Shown: positions 8,015 through 16,525 of the stretch, one piece after another
How the letters are laid out: every line of letters begins with the position of its first letter
How positions within the stretch are numbered: the first letter of the stretch is position 1
Origin: Vagococcus humatus
Lineage (GTDB): Bacteria > Bacillota > Bacilli > Lactobacillales > Vagococcaceae
Direction: 5' to 3'
Length of the DNA: 64,000 nt
NCBI RefSeq assembly: GCF_003950325.1
Contig: NZ_PXZH01000005.1
Coordinates: 1-64,000, forward strand
The notes under the pieces: model-generated
The model's database searches: none
What the model saw: the letters and a program-made list of their open reading frames with translations, nothing else
Told to the model about the DNA's origin: nothing
Translations under genes and position numbers: made by a program

Positions 8015-9919
8015 TTAAATGGCTACTTCTAAACTTTGTTGTGCAATTGGTTTTTTTAATAATCCTGCAACTAATGCTGTTACAGCACTACCTACTAAGA
8101 TACAAACTAAATATAAAACCGGTTTATTCACAGCAATTGGAATCACAAAGATACCACCATGAGGAGCAGATAAAGTAATATTCATCGCCATAGACATAGC
8201 GCCACCTACTGCTGCCCCAATAATATTAGCTGGAATCACTCTTAGTGGATCTGCTCCGGCAAAAGGAATCACTCCTTCAGTGATAAAACATGCGCCTAAA
8301 ACATAAGCAACTTTTCCTGCTTCACGTTCAGCTTCTGTAAATTTATTTCTGAAAATAGTTGTCGCTAATCCTAATCCGATTGGTGGAATCATTCCTCCAC
8401 ACATTAACGCAGCCATAGGTTCATAAACACCACTTGTTATCATTTGAATACCGAAAGCGTAGGCAATTTTATTAAGAGGGCCTCCCATATCGCTTACTAG
8501 TAAAGCAGCTAAAATAGCTCCTACTAACATCGCATTAGAACCACTCATATTCGTTAACCATGTAGCCATTCCTTCATTTAAATGACTAACTGGTTTGTTA
8601 ACCACATATTGAATCACAATCGTTGTTGCTAGTGTGCCAAAAACTGGATAAAGCAACACAGGACTTAACCCTTGGATAGATTTAGGTAACTTAATGAAAA
8701 CTTTTTTCAGAGCAACAACAACATATCCTGCAACAAACCCTGCAATTAACCCACCTAAGAAACCAGAACCACCCATAGAAGCAATCATACCACCAATTGC
8801 TCCTGGTGCTAAACCAGGTCTATCAGCAATACTATATGCTACATATCCTGCAAAAATAGGAACCATTAAACCAAAGGCCGCTTCGCCTCCAACTGTTTTT
8901 AAGAAAGCAGCAAACTGGTTAAATTGATCACTTTTTGGATTCGCAGCATCTACACCAAACATAAATGAAATCGCAATCAAAATTCCTCCTGCCACTACGA
9001 AAGGTAACATGAAAGACACACCATTCATCAAATGTTGATAAATTGACAAAGCTCCATTTTTCTTACTGTCTTTTTTCTCTTCCACTACTTTTTTCTTCAC
9101 AGTTGAAAGATCAGGTTCTGGCATAGCTAACACTTGATTGATTAATTCTTTTGGATGATTGATTCCTTTTTTAGTGTTAGTTTCAATTATTTTTTTACCT
9201 GCAAAGCGTGATGTATCTATTGAGCGATCTGCAGCTATAATAACACCAGCTGCTTGTTCAATTTCTTCTGGAGTCAACTCATTTTCCGTACCACTAGATC
9301 CATCGGTTTGAACTTTCATTGTCATTCCCATACTTTTAGCAGCATCTCTTAGTGATTCTGCAGCCATATAAGTATGAGCAATTCCTGCGGTACAAGCTGT
9401 GACTCCAACTAAAAAAGTATCTTTTGAACTATTTTCTACTGATTCTTCTACAATAGCTGACTCTTGTTCTTCTTCTAACTCTTTTTGATTAATAATCTCT
9501 AAAACTTCTTCTGGTGAAGTAGCCAAAATAAGTTTGGCTCTAAATAATTCATCCATTAAGTAAGTAGACAACTTAGATAACGTTTTCAAATGTTCATTTG
9601 TTGCATGCTCATCTGCTGCAATCATAAAGAATAAATGGCATTTTTCTTTATCATAAGTAATGCCCTCTAAAGAACGGCCAAAAGCTAATCCTGGTTGTTT
9701 AACTGCAGCTGATTTAGCATGAGGAATAGCAATTCCTGCTCCTACCTCTGTTGAAATAGTATTTTCTCTATCCCAAATATCTTGTTTATATGCAGCTTCA
9801 TCACTTAAATAGCCATTTTCTGATAAAGTATGAACTAATTGGTCAATAATCTCACTTTTATTTGTTGCATTCAAATTTAATTGAATGTTGTCTACTAGTA
9901 ATAAATCAGAAATCTTCAT
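8015..9919 (-). CDS. PTS fructose-family transporter subunit EIIABC
   Basis: A 634-residue membrane PTS permease that takes up and phosphorylates a ketose-type sugar. The EIIA domain (about 1-150) has the phospho-acceptor H67 in AIPHAK. The EIIB domain (about 165-265) has C176 in TACTAGIAHT. The EIIC domain (about 290-634) is hydrophobic with 8-9 membrane spans and the GAADPLRVIPANI-like loop. Domain order A-B-C matches FruA. It is the last gene of a minus-strand operon with a class II aldolase and a PRD regulator. There is no 1-phosphofructokinase gene beside it, so the substrate may not be fructose; tagatose or another ketose is possible. RBS AAAGGAG. Confidence 0.88.
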   Translation of the reverse strand: MKISDLLLVDNIQLNLNATNKSEIIDQLVHTLSENGYLSDEAAYKQDIWDRENTISTEVGAGIAIPHAKSAAVKQPGLAFGRSLEGITYDKEKCHLFFMIAADEHATNEHLKTLSKLSTYLMDELFRAKLILATSPEEVLEIINQKELEEEQESAIVEESVENSSKDTFLVGVTACTAGIAHTYMAAESLRDAAKSMGMTMKVQTDGSSGTENELTPEEIEQAAGVIIAADRSIDTSRFAGKKIIETNTKKGINHPKELINQVLAMPEPDLSTVKKKVVEEKKDSKKNGALSIYQHLMNGVSFMLPFVVAGGILIAISFMFGVDAANPKSDQFNQFAAFLKTVGGEAAFGLMVPIFAGYVAYSIADRPGLAPGAIGGMIASMGGSGFLGGLIAGFVAGYVVVALKKVFIKLPKSIQGLSPVLLYPVFGTLATTIVIQYVVNKPVSHLNEGMATWLTNMSGSNAMLVGAILAALLVSDMGGPLNKIAYAFGIQMITSGVYEPMAALMCGGMIPPIGLGLATTIFRNKFTEAEREAGKVAYVLGACFITEGVIPFAGADPLRVIPANIIGAAVGGAMSMAMNITLSAPHGGIFVIPIAVNKPVLYLVCILVGSAVTALVAGLLKKPIAQQSLEVAI

Positions 9920-9933
9920 TATTCTTCACTCCT

Positions 9934-10800
9934 TTACACATATAAAGATGCTTTATTTACAGATTCAAATAGATGCATTTTATCTCTTAAAACTTTCTTA
10001 GCTGCTTCTGTTGCTTGTGGAGTAATAATCCATGGTTCATAATCATCTGGCATTTCTATCATAGTTTCTTTAAATGTGTTGTAAAAAGCTACTTTCATAT
10101 CACTAGATAAATTAACTTTAGCGATTCCATTTTCTACTGCTGCTTGAATTTTTTCTTCTGGATTATCTGATCCCCCGTGTAAAACAAGAGGCATATCTAC
10201 AGCGTTTCTGATTTCTTGTAAACGATCAATTTGAATATTTGGTTTTTTACCTTTAGGATAAATACCATGAATAGTCCCGATAGCTACTGCTAAGAAATCT
10301 ACCCCTGTTTCATCGACAAATTGTTTAGCTTGACTTGGGTCAGTATATAAAGCTTCAGCTGTAGTTGTTTCTCCGCTTCCTTTATTACTGCCAATCGTTC
10401 CTAATTCAGCTTCAACAGAAACTCCTACTTGATGAGCGATATCTACAACTTCCTTTGTTACCCGAATATTTTCTTCAAAAGGCAAGTGTGAAGCATCAAT
10501 CATAACTGAGGTATAGCCATTACGAATAGCTTGAATACAATCTTTTGCATCTCTTCCATGATCCAAATGAATAGAAATTGGAACTTTAGCATTTTGAGCT
10601 GCTTCTTTTACATAGGTCATAAAGTCGTTAGTTAATAATTCCACTTCTAATGGATGAATTTGTAAAATGGCTGGAGCATTAAGCTCTTCTGCTACTTCAA
10701 TAACTGCTTTTACAAACTCGCTATTACCGATATTATAAGCTCCCACACCAAAATTATTTTGATAAGCCACATTTAACATTTCTTTTGTACTAATTAACAT
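9934..10800 (-). CDS. class II ketose-bisphosphate aldolase (FbaA/GatY/KbaY family)
   Basis: A 288-residue zinc-dependent aldolase that cleaves a ketose phosphate into dihydroxyacetone phosphate and an aldehyde. IHLDHGRD places catalytic D80 and zinc ligand H81. H178 (GTIHGIYP) and H208 (VLHGGSD) complete the metal site. The DHAP-phosphate loop KVNLSSDMK is present. Length and motifs fit both fructose-1,6- and tagatose-1,6-bisphosphate aldolases, and sequence alone does not separate them. It sits 14 nt upstream of the PTS gene and 20 nt downstream of the regulator, so it belongs to one catabolic operon and is probably not the glycolytic enzyme. RBS GAAAGAAGAGA. Confidence 0.88.
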   Translation of the reverse strand: MLISTKEMLNVAYQNNFGVGAYNIGNSEFVKAVIEVAEELNAPAILQIHPLEVELLTNDFMTYVKEAAQNAKVPISIHLDHGRDAKDCIQAIRNGYTSVMIDASHLPFEENIRVTKEVVDIAHQVGVSVEAELGTIGSNKGSGETTTAEALYTDPSQAKQFVDETGVDFLAVAIGTIHGIYPKGKKPNIQIDRLQEIRNAVDMPLVLHGGSDNPEEKIQAAVENGIAKVNLSSDMKVAFYNTFKETMIEMPDDYEPWIITPQATEAAKKVLRDKMHLFESVNKASLYV

Positions 10801-10820
10801 AACAATCTCTTCTTTCTTTT

Positions 10821-12683
10821 TTAGACTTGATTTAAATAGGTAATAAATTCATTAAAATCAGTTATTTTTTTTAGTTGCTCTACTTTTTTTGTTACTTTCA
10901 ATAACTGATAAATTTCACTAAACACTTGCGAATTTTCTAGGGTTTGTTTGACACTAGGTAAAATGAGAAAAACAAGTTGAACATCTTTCTCTCCCCAATT
11001 AACCGGTGTCTCATTGATAGCTACCCCTATTTTAAAAATTTCATTTGTTGAATAATCAATCGGGTGAGGCAAAGCGACTTCGTTCCCTACATCCGTTGTT
11101 GATAAACCTTCCCTATCTAGAATACTTTCATATAATTCTTCAGCATCCATTGCTATAACCATCTTTTTTAATATATCTTCTTTGGTTACTTCATTTAGTT
11201 TGAAGAAATAGTCAGGATTTAAATAATTCAACAATACTTTTTGATGAATTAATTGATTAATTTTTTGATAATCCTCTTTAGTTGGAAAATCATTCACATA
11301 AACTACTGGTACCGATACTTGATTAAGTAATGTTGGACTTGCTTGAGATACAACAAAGTTAAGAGAAGTATCTAGTTGGTCTATTTCATTAGCATTCAGT
11401 GTTTGAACAACTTCAACTTCACTAAATCTTCTAAGTATTTCATAATTCAGTAAATCAGCAGTTGCCATGTTTCTTCCTTGAATAATAGCTACTTTAACGG
11501 TCTTTTTAGCCACTCGTTCTAAAAATGAAGCAAAGTGTAGCGCCACATAACCAATCTCATTTTCTGGTAATTGAATATCTGTCTCACTCTTTAATAAATA
11601 AGCAAACGTTACGGCCATATTATGAGCTTGAATATATTCTGTTTTTATATAGCTGATATAAGTATTTTCTATATAAAAATTGTATAAAATAGGATATAAA
11701 TCTCTAAATAAATGCAAAAGCAAACCAGAATATAACTGACTATCTTCAATTAAATTAAGTTGATATTGCTGACTCATTAAAGTTAAGACGCGTTTTATCT
11801 CTCCTTTTAATTTTGTTGAAATTAATTGGCTAAGTTCCCCATCATCGAAATCATTCAGTAACCGTTTACTCATTAAATACACACTAAAGAAAATTATTTC
11901 AGCTTCATAATATTGACTATTAAACTCTGAAACCAGTTTAGAGAAAATTCGCTTGGATGTATGGTATTCAGTTGAATGTTTAACATCAATTGTAAAATGT
12001 TGGGACTCGATATAATGACCTTGTTTCATTCTTGTCATGGCAATCACTAAGTAACTGATAATAGGCAATAAACTTTCTGGTGTTAAAGACATGTTAATTT
12101 TAGTAACATCATCTATTACCTGTAGTAACTTAACAAGTTCCTCAGAAGATATCCATTCTTTAAAGTAATAAGTCAATACATCTTGGATGTTGTCTCGGTT
12201 GATAATGGCTGGTGTGATTAAACTATCTAAAAATAGCCGCTTATCTAACTCAGAACCAGTTAATTTAATGCCTTCGAAAATAATTGTTTCTAAAGTTAAC
12301 TCTCTTTTTTGATCAGCAATCATTTGTTGAATTTTTAAAATATCTTTTCTGATTGTCTGAGAAGAAAAATAAAGCTGATGAGCAATTTGCTCGTACGTAA
12401 TAGATTCTTGATTTTCTAGTAGAAACTTAACAATGAAAAATGCTCGCTCTTCAAATTCTAAATGTTCATCTTTTTTAAATTGTTGCATTTGTCCTACTAA
12501 TTTGTATCCTTTGTTTTGATGAGCTTGAATTTTAGAGTCAATCAAATAATTTTCATTTAAATCTTTGACATAATTACGTATACTTCTAGTAGAAACTCCT
12601 AAAGACTGGGCTAATTGATTACCATTTATATAATCTTGCTCTTCTTTCAATAAAACAATTAACTTTACATATTGACTGCGCAT
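10821..12683 (-). CDS. PRD-domain transcriptional activator with EIIA domain (MtlR/ManR/LicR type)
   Basis: A 620-residue PTS-controlled activator. Domains in order: HTH (about 1-65, LAQSLGVSTRSIRNYV), Mga-like HTH (about 80-140, YEQIAHQLYFSSQTIRKD), PRD1 (about 175-280), PRD2 (about 285-390), EIIB-like (about 395-480) and EIIA (about 490-620). PRD2 keeps its histidine (GYVALHFAS) and EIIA keeps ALPHP. In PRD1 the usual histidine segment reads ISYLVIAMTR, and the EIIB-like P-loop reads IIQGRNMATAD, with no cysteine. Control therefore probably runs through PRD2 and EIIA only. It is the first gene of the operon, with RBS GGAGGAAAG, and it likely activates its own aldolase and PTS genes. The specific inducer is unknown. 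Confidence 0.85.
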   Translation of the reverse strand: MRSQYVKLIVLLKEEQDYINGNQLAQSLGVSTRSIRNYVKDLNENYLIDSKIQAHQNKGYKLVGQMQQFKKDEHLEFEERAFFIVKFLLENQESITYEQIAHQLYFSSQTIRKDILKIQQMIADQKRELTLETIIFEGIKLTGSELDKRLFLDSLITPAIINRDNIQDVLTYYFKEWISSEELVKLLQVIDDVTKINMSLTPESLLPIISYLVIAMTRMKQGHYIESQHFTIDVKHSTEYHTSKRIFSKLVSEFNSQYYEAEIIFFSVYLMSKRLLNDFDDGELSQLISTKLKGEIKRVLTLMSQQYQLNLIEDSQLYSGLLLHLFRDLYPILYNFYIENTYISYIKTEYIQAHNMAVTFAYLLKSETDIQLPENEIGYVALHFASFLERVAKKTVKVAIIQGRNMATADLLNYEILRRFSEVEVVQTLNANEIDQLDTSLNFVVSQASPTLLNQVSVPVVYVNDFPTKEDYQKINQLIHQKVLLNYLNPDYFFKLNEVTKEDILKKMVIAMDAEELYESILDREGLSTTDVGNEVALPHPIDYSTNEIFKIGVAINETPVNWGEKDVQLVFLILPSVKQTLENSQVFSEIYQLLKVTKKVEQLKKITDFNEFITYLNQV

Positions 12684-12715
12684 CCAACTTTCCTCCTCAA
12701 CAACATCATAAGTCT

Positions 12716-12729
12716 TGTAAGCACTTTCC
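12716..12729 (-). promoter_or_regulatory. weak cre-like site upstream of PTS regulator
   Basis: TGTAAGCACTTTCC differs from the CcpA consensus TGWAARCGYTWNCW at two positions. Its place 32 nt before the regulator start fits catabolite control of the PTS operon, but the match is only fair. Confidence 0.35.
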
Positions 12730-12744
12730 GCTATATTGACTTTC

Positions 12745-12762
12745 TTCCTAACTAGTTAGGAA
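12745..12762. promoter_or_regulatory. perfect 18-bp palindrome, candidate operator
   Basis: TTCCTAACTAGTTAGGAA is an exact palindrome in the divergent region between the PRD regulator and the Nudix-wHTH gene. The half-site TTCCTAACT recurs at 12787-12795, 42 bp away (four helical turns), next to the -35 of the Nudix gene. The pattern suggests binding by a dimeric regulator, perhaps the Nudix-wHTH protein itself. Confidence 0.55.
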
Positions 12763-12804
12763 AAGGCTTTCAATCCAGTTGCTTTTTTCCTAACTAAACA
12801 ATAG

Positions 12805-12832
12805 TTCACATTTTTAAGTTTTCTGTTACAAT
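12805..12832 (+). promoter_or_regulatory. putative promoter of the Nudix-wHTH gene
   Basis: -35 TTCACA (12805-12810) and -10 TACAAT (12827-12832) with a 16-nt spacer. The repeated half-site TTCCTAACT ends 9 nt upstream of the -35. Confidence 0.55.
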
Positions 12833-12868
12833 TAAGTACAGAATACTTTTATCGAGAGGATGATTCTC

Positions 12869-13687
12869 ATGAAGTCTTTTTCTTCCAAACATGAAGAAAA
12901 ACACTATTTTGAAACCCAAGCTTCAGAAACTGCGTACCTAGATTGGTACAAGCAACAAACATTACCTAAATATGACATGCCTTCCGTTACAATTGATAAC
13001 GTTTTAATGTGCTACAATAAAACATCCGATCAATTAAAACTGTTACTTGTTCAGCGGAATACACACCCTTATCAATACTCTTGGGCTCTTCCTGGTGGCT
13101 TTGTTAAACGAACAGAGGCAACAGAAGAAACCTGTATGAGAGAAACCTTTGAAGAAACAGGTGTCTCTATTGATATTCATAACTTAGCTCAGCTCCATAC
13201 TTTTAGCGATCCCTACCGTGACCCTAGAGGTTGGGTTATCACCGTTAGCTATCTTGCCTTCATTGGTGAAGAACCTCTAACAGCTGGAGATGACACAAGA
13301 GAAGCTAAGTGGTTTACCTTAGAAAGAAAAGATCATCACATCCATCTAACTAATGAAGATACAAAGGCTCATATTATATTAGATTTGGATACAGGAGACA
13401 CTTTAGGCCCAGATACCTTGGCTTTCGATCATGCCAAGATTATTCTAACTGCCTTTAATCACATTACAGAAAAAATGCATCACGAACCAAATGTCTTACA
13501 AGTATTGGGAGAAGACTTTTCAATAACTGAAGCAAGAAAAGTTTTTGCTAAATTTTTAGGTATTTCTTATAAGGATATTGACCATTCTAACTTTAAAAAA
13601 GCGATGTTAGAATACTTAGTAGAAGTTGGTGAACGTCCAACAGGAATTGGACGTCCTTCTAAAATTTATCGACTTAAAGCTATTTAA
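12869..13687 (+). CDS. Nudix hydrolase with C-terminal winged helix (NrtR-like)
   Basis: A 272-residue protein with an intact Nudix box at about 77-99 (GGFVKRTEATEETCMRE, then TFEETGV) and a C-terminal winged-helix-like part ending in RPTGIGRPSKIYRLKAI. This two-part layout is that of the NrtR family, which binds ADP-ribose and represses NAD-related genes. The intact box means that hydrolysis of ADP-ribose or a related nucleotide is also possible. ATG at 12869 is chosen over 12860 because GAGAGG abuts the latter. The upstream region carries a perfect palindrome and a repeated half-site, which suits autoregulation. No NAD biosynthesis gene is nearby, so the regulon is not evident here. Confidence 0.75.
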   Translation: MKSFSSKHEEKHYFETQASETAYLDWYKQQTLPKYDMPSVTIDNVLMCYNKTSDQLKLLLVQRNTHPYQYSWALPGGFVKRTEATEETCMRETFEETGVSIDIHNLAQLHTFSDPYRDPRGWVITVSYLAFIGEEPLTAGDDTREAKWFTLERKDHHIHLTNEDTKAHIILDLDTGDTLGPDTLAFDHAKIILTAFNHITEKMHHEPNVLQVLGEDFSITEARKVFAKFLGISYKDIDHSNFKKAMLEYLVEVGERPTGIGRPSKIYRLKAI

Positions 13688-13741
13688 AAAGCTCAGAAGT
13701 TGGCAAGAAAAATCAGTTGCCTAACTTCTGAGCTTTTTTTA
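13686..13741. terminator. bidirectional terminator between Nudix and CPA2 genes
   Basis: Arms AAAAAGCTCAGAAGTT and AACTTCTGAGCTTTTT enclose a second small pairing (GGCAA/TTGCC). Seven or more T residues follow on the plus strand. Confidence 0.88.
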
Positions 13742-13760
13742 TTTATATACTGTACTATCC

Positions 13761-14963
13761 TTATGAACCAGATTCAACAGAAGCTTCTGGATGAGCCTCT
13801 GGTATTCTTTCAGTTGTTTCTTGTTGTTTCATAATTTGTTTTTTTAATAAAATAGGAGCGACAATGGTACTCACAATAACCACTAGGACAATAGCACCAT
13901 ACACTTCTTGTGTAATAAGATTTTTTGACAATCCTAAACTCACTAAAATTAAAGCCATTTCGCCTCTTGAAATTAAACTAGTTCCTATGATACTACTACT
14001 TTCTCGGTTAAAGCCATTCAGTCGTCCTCCTAAATAACCACCTAAAAACTTAGTAAGAACAGCTAAAATACTAAAGACAACAATGAAGACTATCTGATTA
14101 CCCATGCCCTTGAAATTTAAGTTTAAACCAATACTTACAAAAAATACAGGAGCAAAGATAGCTAGAGTAGTACTTTCTATTTTTCTTTCGACTTGGTGAG
14201 CAATTTTAGTTTGTGAAAGCATTAGACCGGCAAAAAAAGCGCCAATGATATCTGACATACCAATCATTTGAGCAAAATAGCTCAAAATAAAGGCGAAAGC
14301 TAAAGCAAAGGCGGTATTTTTTTCTGGTGCTTTCACTTTTTTCAAGCCCTTTAGAAGAAGTGGTAGAACAAAACGATTAAACAAATAAATCAAGACAAAG
14401 AAAAGTAAATTTTTACCTAATAAGCCTAAAATCGACACAATAGAGGTGGATGTAGGGCCTATGGAGGTTAACACTAGGTTCAGTAAAATAATGACAATAA
14501 TATCATCTAAAATAGCGGAACCGATGATAACTGACCCTTCTTTCGTCCTGACAAAATGAAGCTCTTTTAATACCTGAATGGTGATACTTAATGAAGTTGC
14601 TCCAAAAATTAACCCAATAAACAAAGCAGCTCCAGTATCGTAACCAAATAACTTAGAAAAACTCGTAAAGACTACGAACGGAACTCCGACTCCTAAAAGA
14701 CCGACTAACAATGACGGTTTAAAGAATTTTTTTAACGTTTGCAAATCACTTTCTAGTCCAGCTAAAAACATTAGTAAAATCACACCTATTTCTGAAAATA
14801 GATGGATTAATTGACTTTCTTCAATCACCCCTAGCATAGCTGGTCCTAATAAGATACCCACTAACAAACTGCCTACCACTGCTGGCAAACCTACTTTAAT
14901 GGCAAAACTATCTGCTAATTTGGTACATAAAATAATCAAACCTAACGTTAATAAAATATTCAA
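13761..14963 (-). CDS. cation:proton antiporter, CPA2 (KefB/NapA-like) family
   Basis: A 400-residue integral membrane protein with about 12 hydrophobic segments. Visible family features are GLPAVVGSLLVGILLGP in the second helix, the FLAGLE motif (about residue 66), SAILDDIIVIILL with the paired aspartates, and GAFFAGLMLSQ. It exchanges Na+ or K+ for protons across the cytoplasmic membrane. It lacks the cytosolic RCK/TrkA-N domain of full-length Kef proteins. A TTG start at 14963 is preferred because GGAGAGG lies 10 nt upstream and the protein then begins directly with helix 1; the ORF extends to 15014. Ion preference cannot be read from sequence. Confidence 0.85.
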   Translation of the reverse strand: MNILLTLGLIILCTKLADSFAIKVGLPAVVGSLLVGILLGPAMLGVIEESQLIHLFSEIGVILLMFLAGLESDLQTLKKFFKPSLLVGLLGVGVPFVVFTSFSKLFGYDTGAALFIGLIFGATSLSITIQVLKELHFVRTKEGSVIIGSAILDDIIVIILLNLVLTSIGPTSTSIVSILGLLGKNLLFFVLIYLFNRFVLPLLLKGLKKVKAPEKNTAFALAFAFILSYFAQMIGMSDIIGAFFAGLMLSQTKIAHQVERKIESTTLAIFAPVFFVSIGLNLNFKGMGNQIVFIVVFSILAVLTKFLGGYLGGRLNGFNRESSSIIGTSLISRGEMALILVSLGLSKNLITQEVYGAIVLVVIVSTIVAPILLKKQIMKQQETTERIPEAHPEASVESGS

Positions 14964-15014
14964 TGAACATGTTCCTCTCCGATTAAATTTCAGTCCAAAT
15001 AAAAGGGCTAACAT

Positions 15015-15259
15015 AATGGAATAACATGTTAATAGTCATTAAATAATATAATTATTTGAACTGATTATATAGAAAAAAGCTAACTTTCTACCTAAATTTC
15101 TATTTTAGTCAAGATAAAAACCCACAAAATGCAACTAGTATTTACATCTAAATAGACTCCCACTTTTCAAACAGAAAAACAGACAAAAATTCTATAACAA
15201 ATTTCCTATATATATTATAATAAAGGATATTGTAGTCTAAGTCTAATTTGATACTCTAA
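15015..15259. other. intergenic gap with no gene seen
   Basis: AT-rich spacer between the antiporter start and the hairpin behind rlmN. It should hold the antiporter promoter (minus strand). No ORF with an RBS, RNA gene or repeat was found. Confidence 0.5.
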
Positions 15260-15304
15260 ACCCTCCTAAAGAAACAGACAAAAATCTGTCTCTTTAGGAG
15301 GGTT
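15260..15304 (-). terminator. long hairpin after rlmN
   Basis: Outer arms ACCCTCCTAAAGA / TCTTTAGGAGGGT and inner arms ACAGA / TCTGT. It begins 9 nt after the rlmN stop. The T tract is short (GGGTTTAG), so termination may be imperfect; it could also protect the 3' end. Confidence 0.65.
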
Positions 15305-15312
15305 CTATTGAA

Positions 15313-16374
15313 TTATCCTTGTTTTTTGATTTGCTTACTTCTTAGCTGACCACATGCAGCATCAATATCTGTTCCATGTTCTCTTCTAATGACACAGTTA
15401 ATGCCCTGTTTTTTCAAAATATCATAAAAAGCTAAAACATCTTCTTTAGCACTTCGTTGATATTGATCGTGTTCACTTACAGGATTATAAGGTATCAAAT
15501 TCACATAAGCCAATTTTTTCTTATTAGCCAATAAAGCTGCCAACTCTTTGGCATGCTCTGGCCGGTCATTGACATTAGCTAACATAATATATTCAAAAGT
15601 AATTCGGCGATTAGTTTTCGCCAAGTAATCATCCACAGCATCCATTAATTTTTCAATTGGGTTGCTCCGATTAATTCGCATAATAGAGGTTCTAACATCA
15701 TTATTAGAAGCATGTAAAGAGATAGCTAAATTCACTTGCAAACCATTATCTGCAAATTCTCGAATTTTAGGAATTAAACCACTGGTAGAAACAGTAATGT
15801 GGCGCGCACCGATAGCTAATCCTTTCGCATCATTAATGATATATAAAAAGTTTAAAACATTGTCATAGTTATCAAAAGGTTCTCCAATCCCCATAACAAC
15901 CACATGACTTACCCGTTCATTTTTTCCTTGTTCGTCTAAGTAACGTTGCACTTGAATGATTTGGGCCACAATTTCTCCAGCAGTTAAATCTCTATTTTTT
16001 TTCAACAAACCACTGGCACAAAATGTACAGCCTATATTACAGCCTACTTGTGTTGTTACACAAACAGATAAACCATAATCATGTCTCATTAAAACTGTTT
16101 CAATCATGTTTTTATCAGATAATTCAAATAAATATTTAACTGTGCCATCTTGAGACTCTTGTACGACAGCCTCTTTTAAAGGACTGATTTCAAATGACTG
16201 ATCTAATAATTCAATAGTAGCTTTAGATAAATTACTCATCTCATTAAATTCACGAACCCGTTTTTGATACAGCCAGTCCCAAACCTGAGTTGCCCGAAAT
16301 TTCTTTTCTCCATGTTCTTCAAACCAAGCGATTAGTTCCTCTTGGGTTAAACTATAAATTGATTGTTTAGTCAA
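15313..16374 (-). CDS. rlmN: 23S rRNA (adenine(2503)-C(2))-methyltransferase
   Basis: A 353-residue radical-SAM enzyme that methylates C2 of A2503 in 23S rRNA and also A37 of some tRNAs. The [4Fe-4S] motif CxxxCxxC is at C112, C116 and C119 ([12 protein letters not shown]). The catalytic C-terminal cysteine is C341 (DAACGQL). [18 protein letters not shown] is the SAM-binding GGE-like segment. The start is TTG with GAGGAAG upstream; the N-terminus ([18 protein letters not shown]) aligns well with family members. It is distinguished from Cfr by overall RlmN-like segments such as [12 protein letters not shown]. Monocistronic. High confidence. Confidence 0.95.
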   Translation of the reverse strand: MTKQSIYSLTQEELIAWFEEHGEKKFRATQVWDWLYQKRVREFNEMSNLSKATIELLDQSFEISPLKEAVVQESQDGTVKYLFELSDKNMIETVLMRHDYGLSVCVTTQVGCNIGCTFCASGLLKKNRDLTAGEIVAQIIQVQRYLDEQGKNERVSHVVVMGIGEPFDNYDNVLNFLYIINDAKGLAIGARHITVSTSGLIPKIREFADNGLQVNLAISLHASNNDVRTSIMRINRSNPIEKLMDAVDDYLAKTNRRITFEYIMLANVNDRPEHAKELAALLANKKKLAYVNLIPYNPVSEHDQYQRSAKEDVLAFYDILKKQGINCVIRREHGTDIDAACGQLRSKQIKKQG

Positions 16375-16525
16375 AAGACTTCCTCATTTCTACAAAATAT
16401 TCTGTGAACACTATAGCTCATTCTTACTCTGATTGCAATCATCCTCAAGTAAATATAACTAATTGACCTTTATTCACTATTTCTTTAAACAAATTTGATA
16501 TAATATTTTTAAGAGAGGTGAATTT

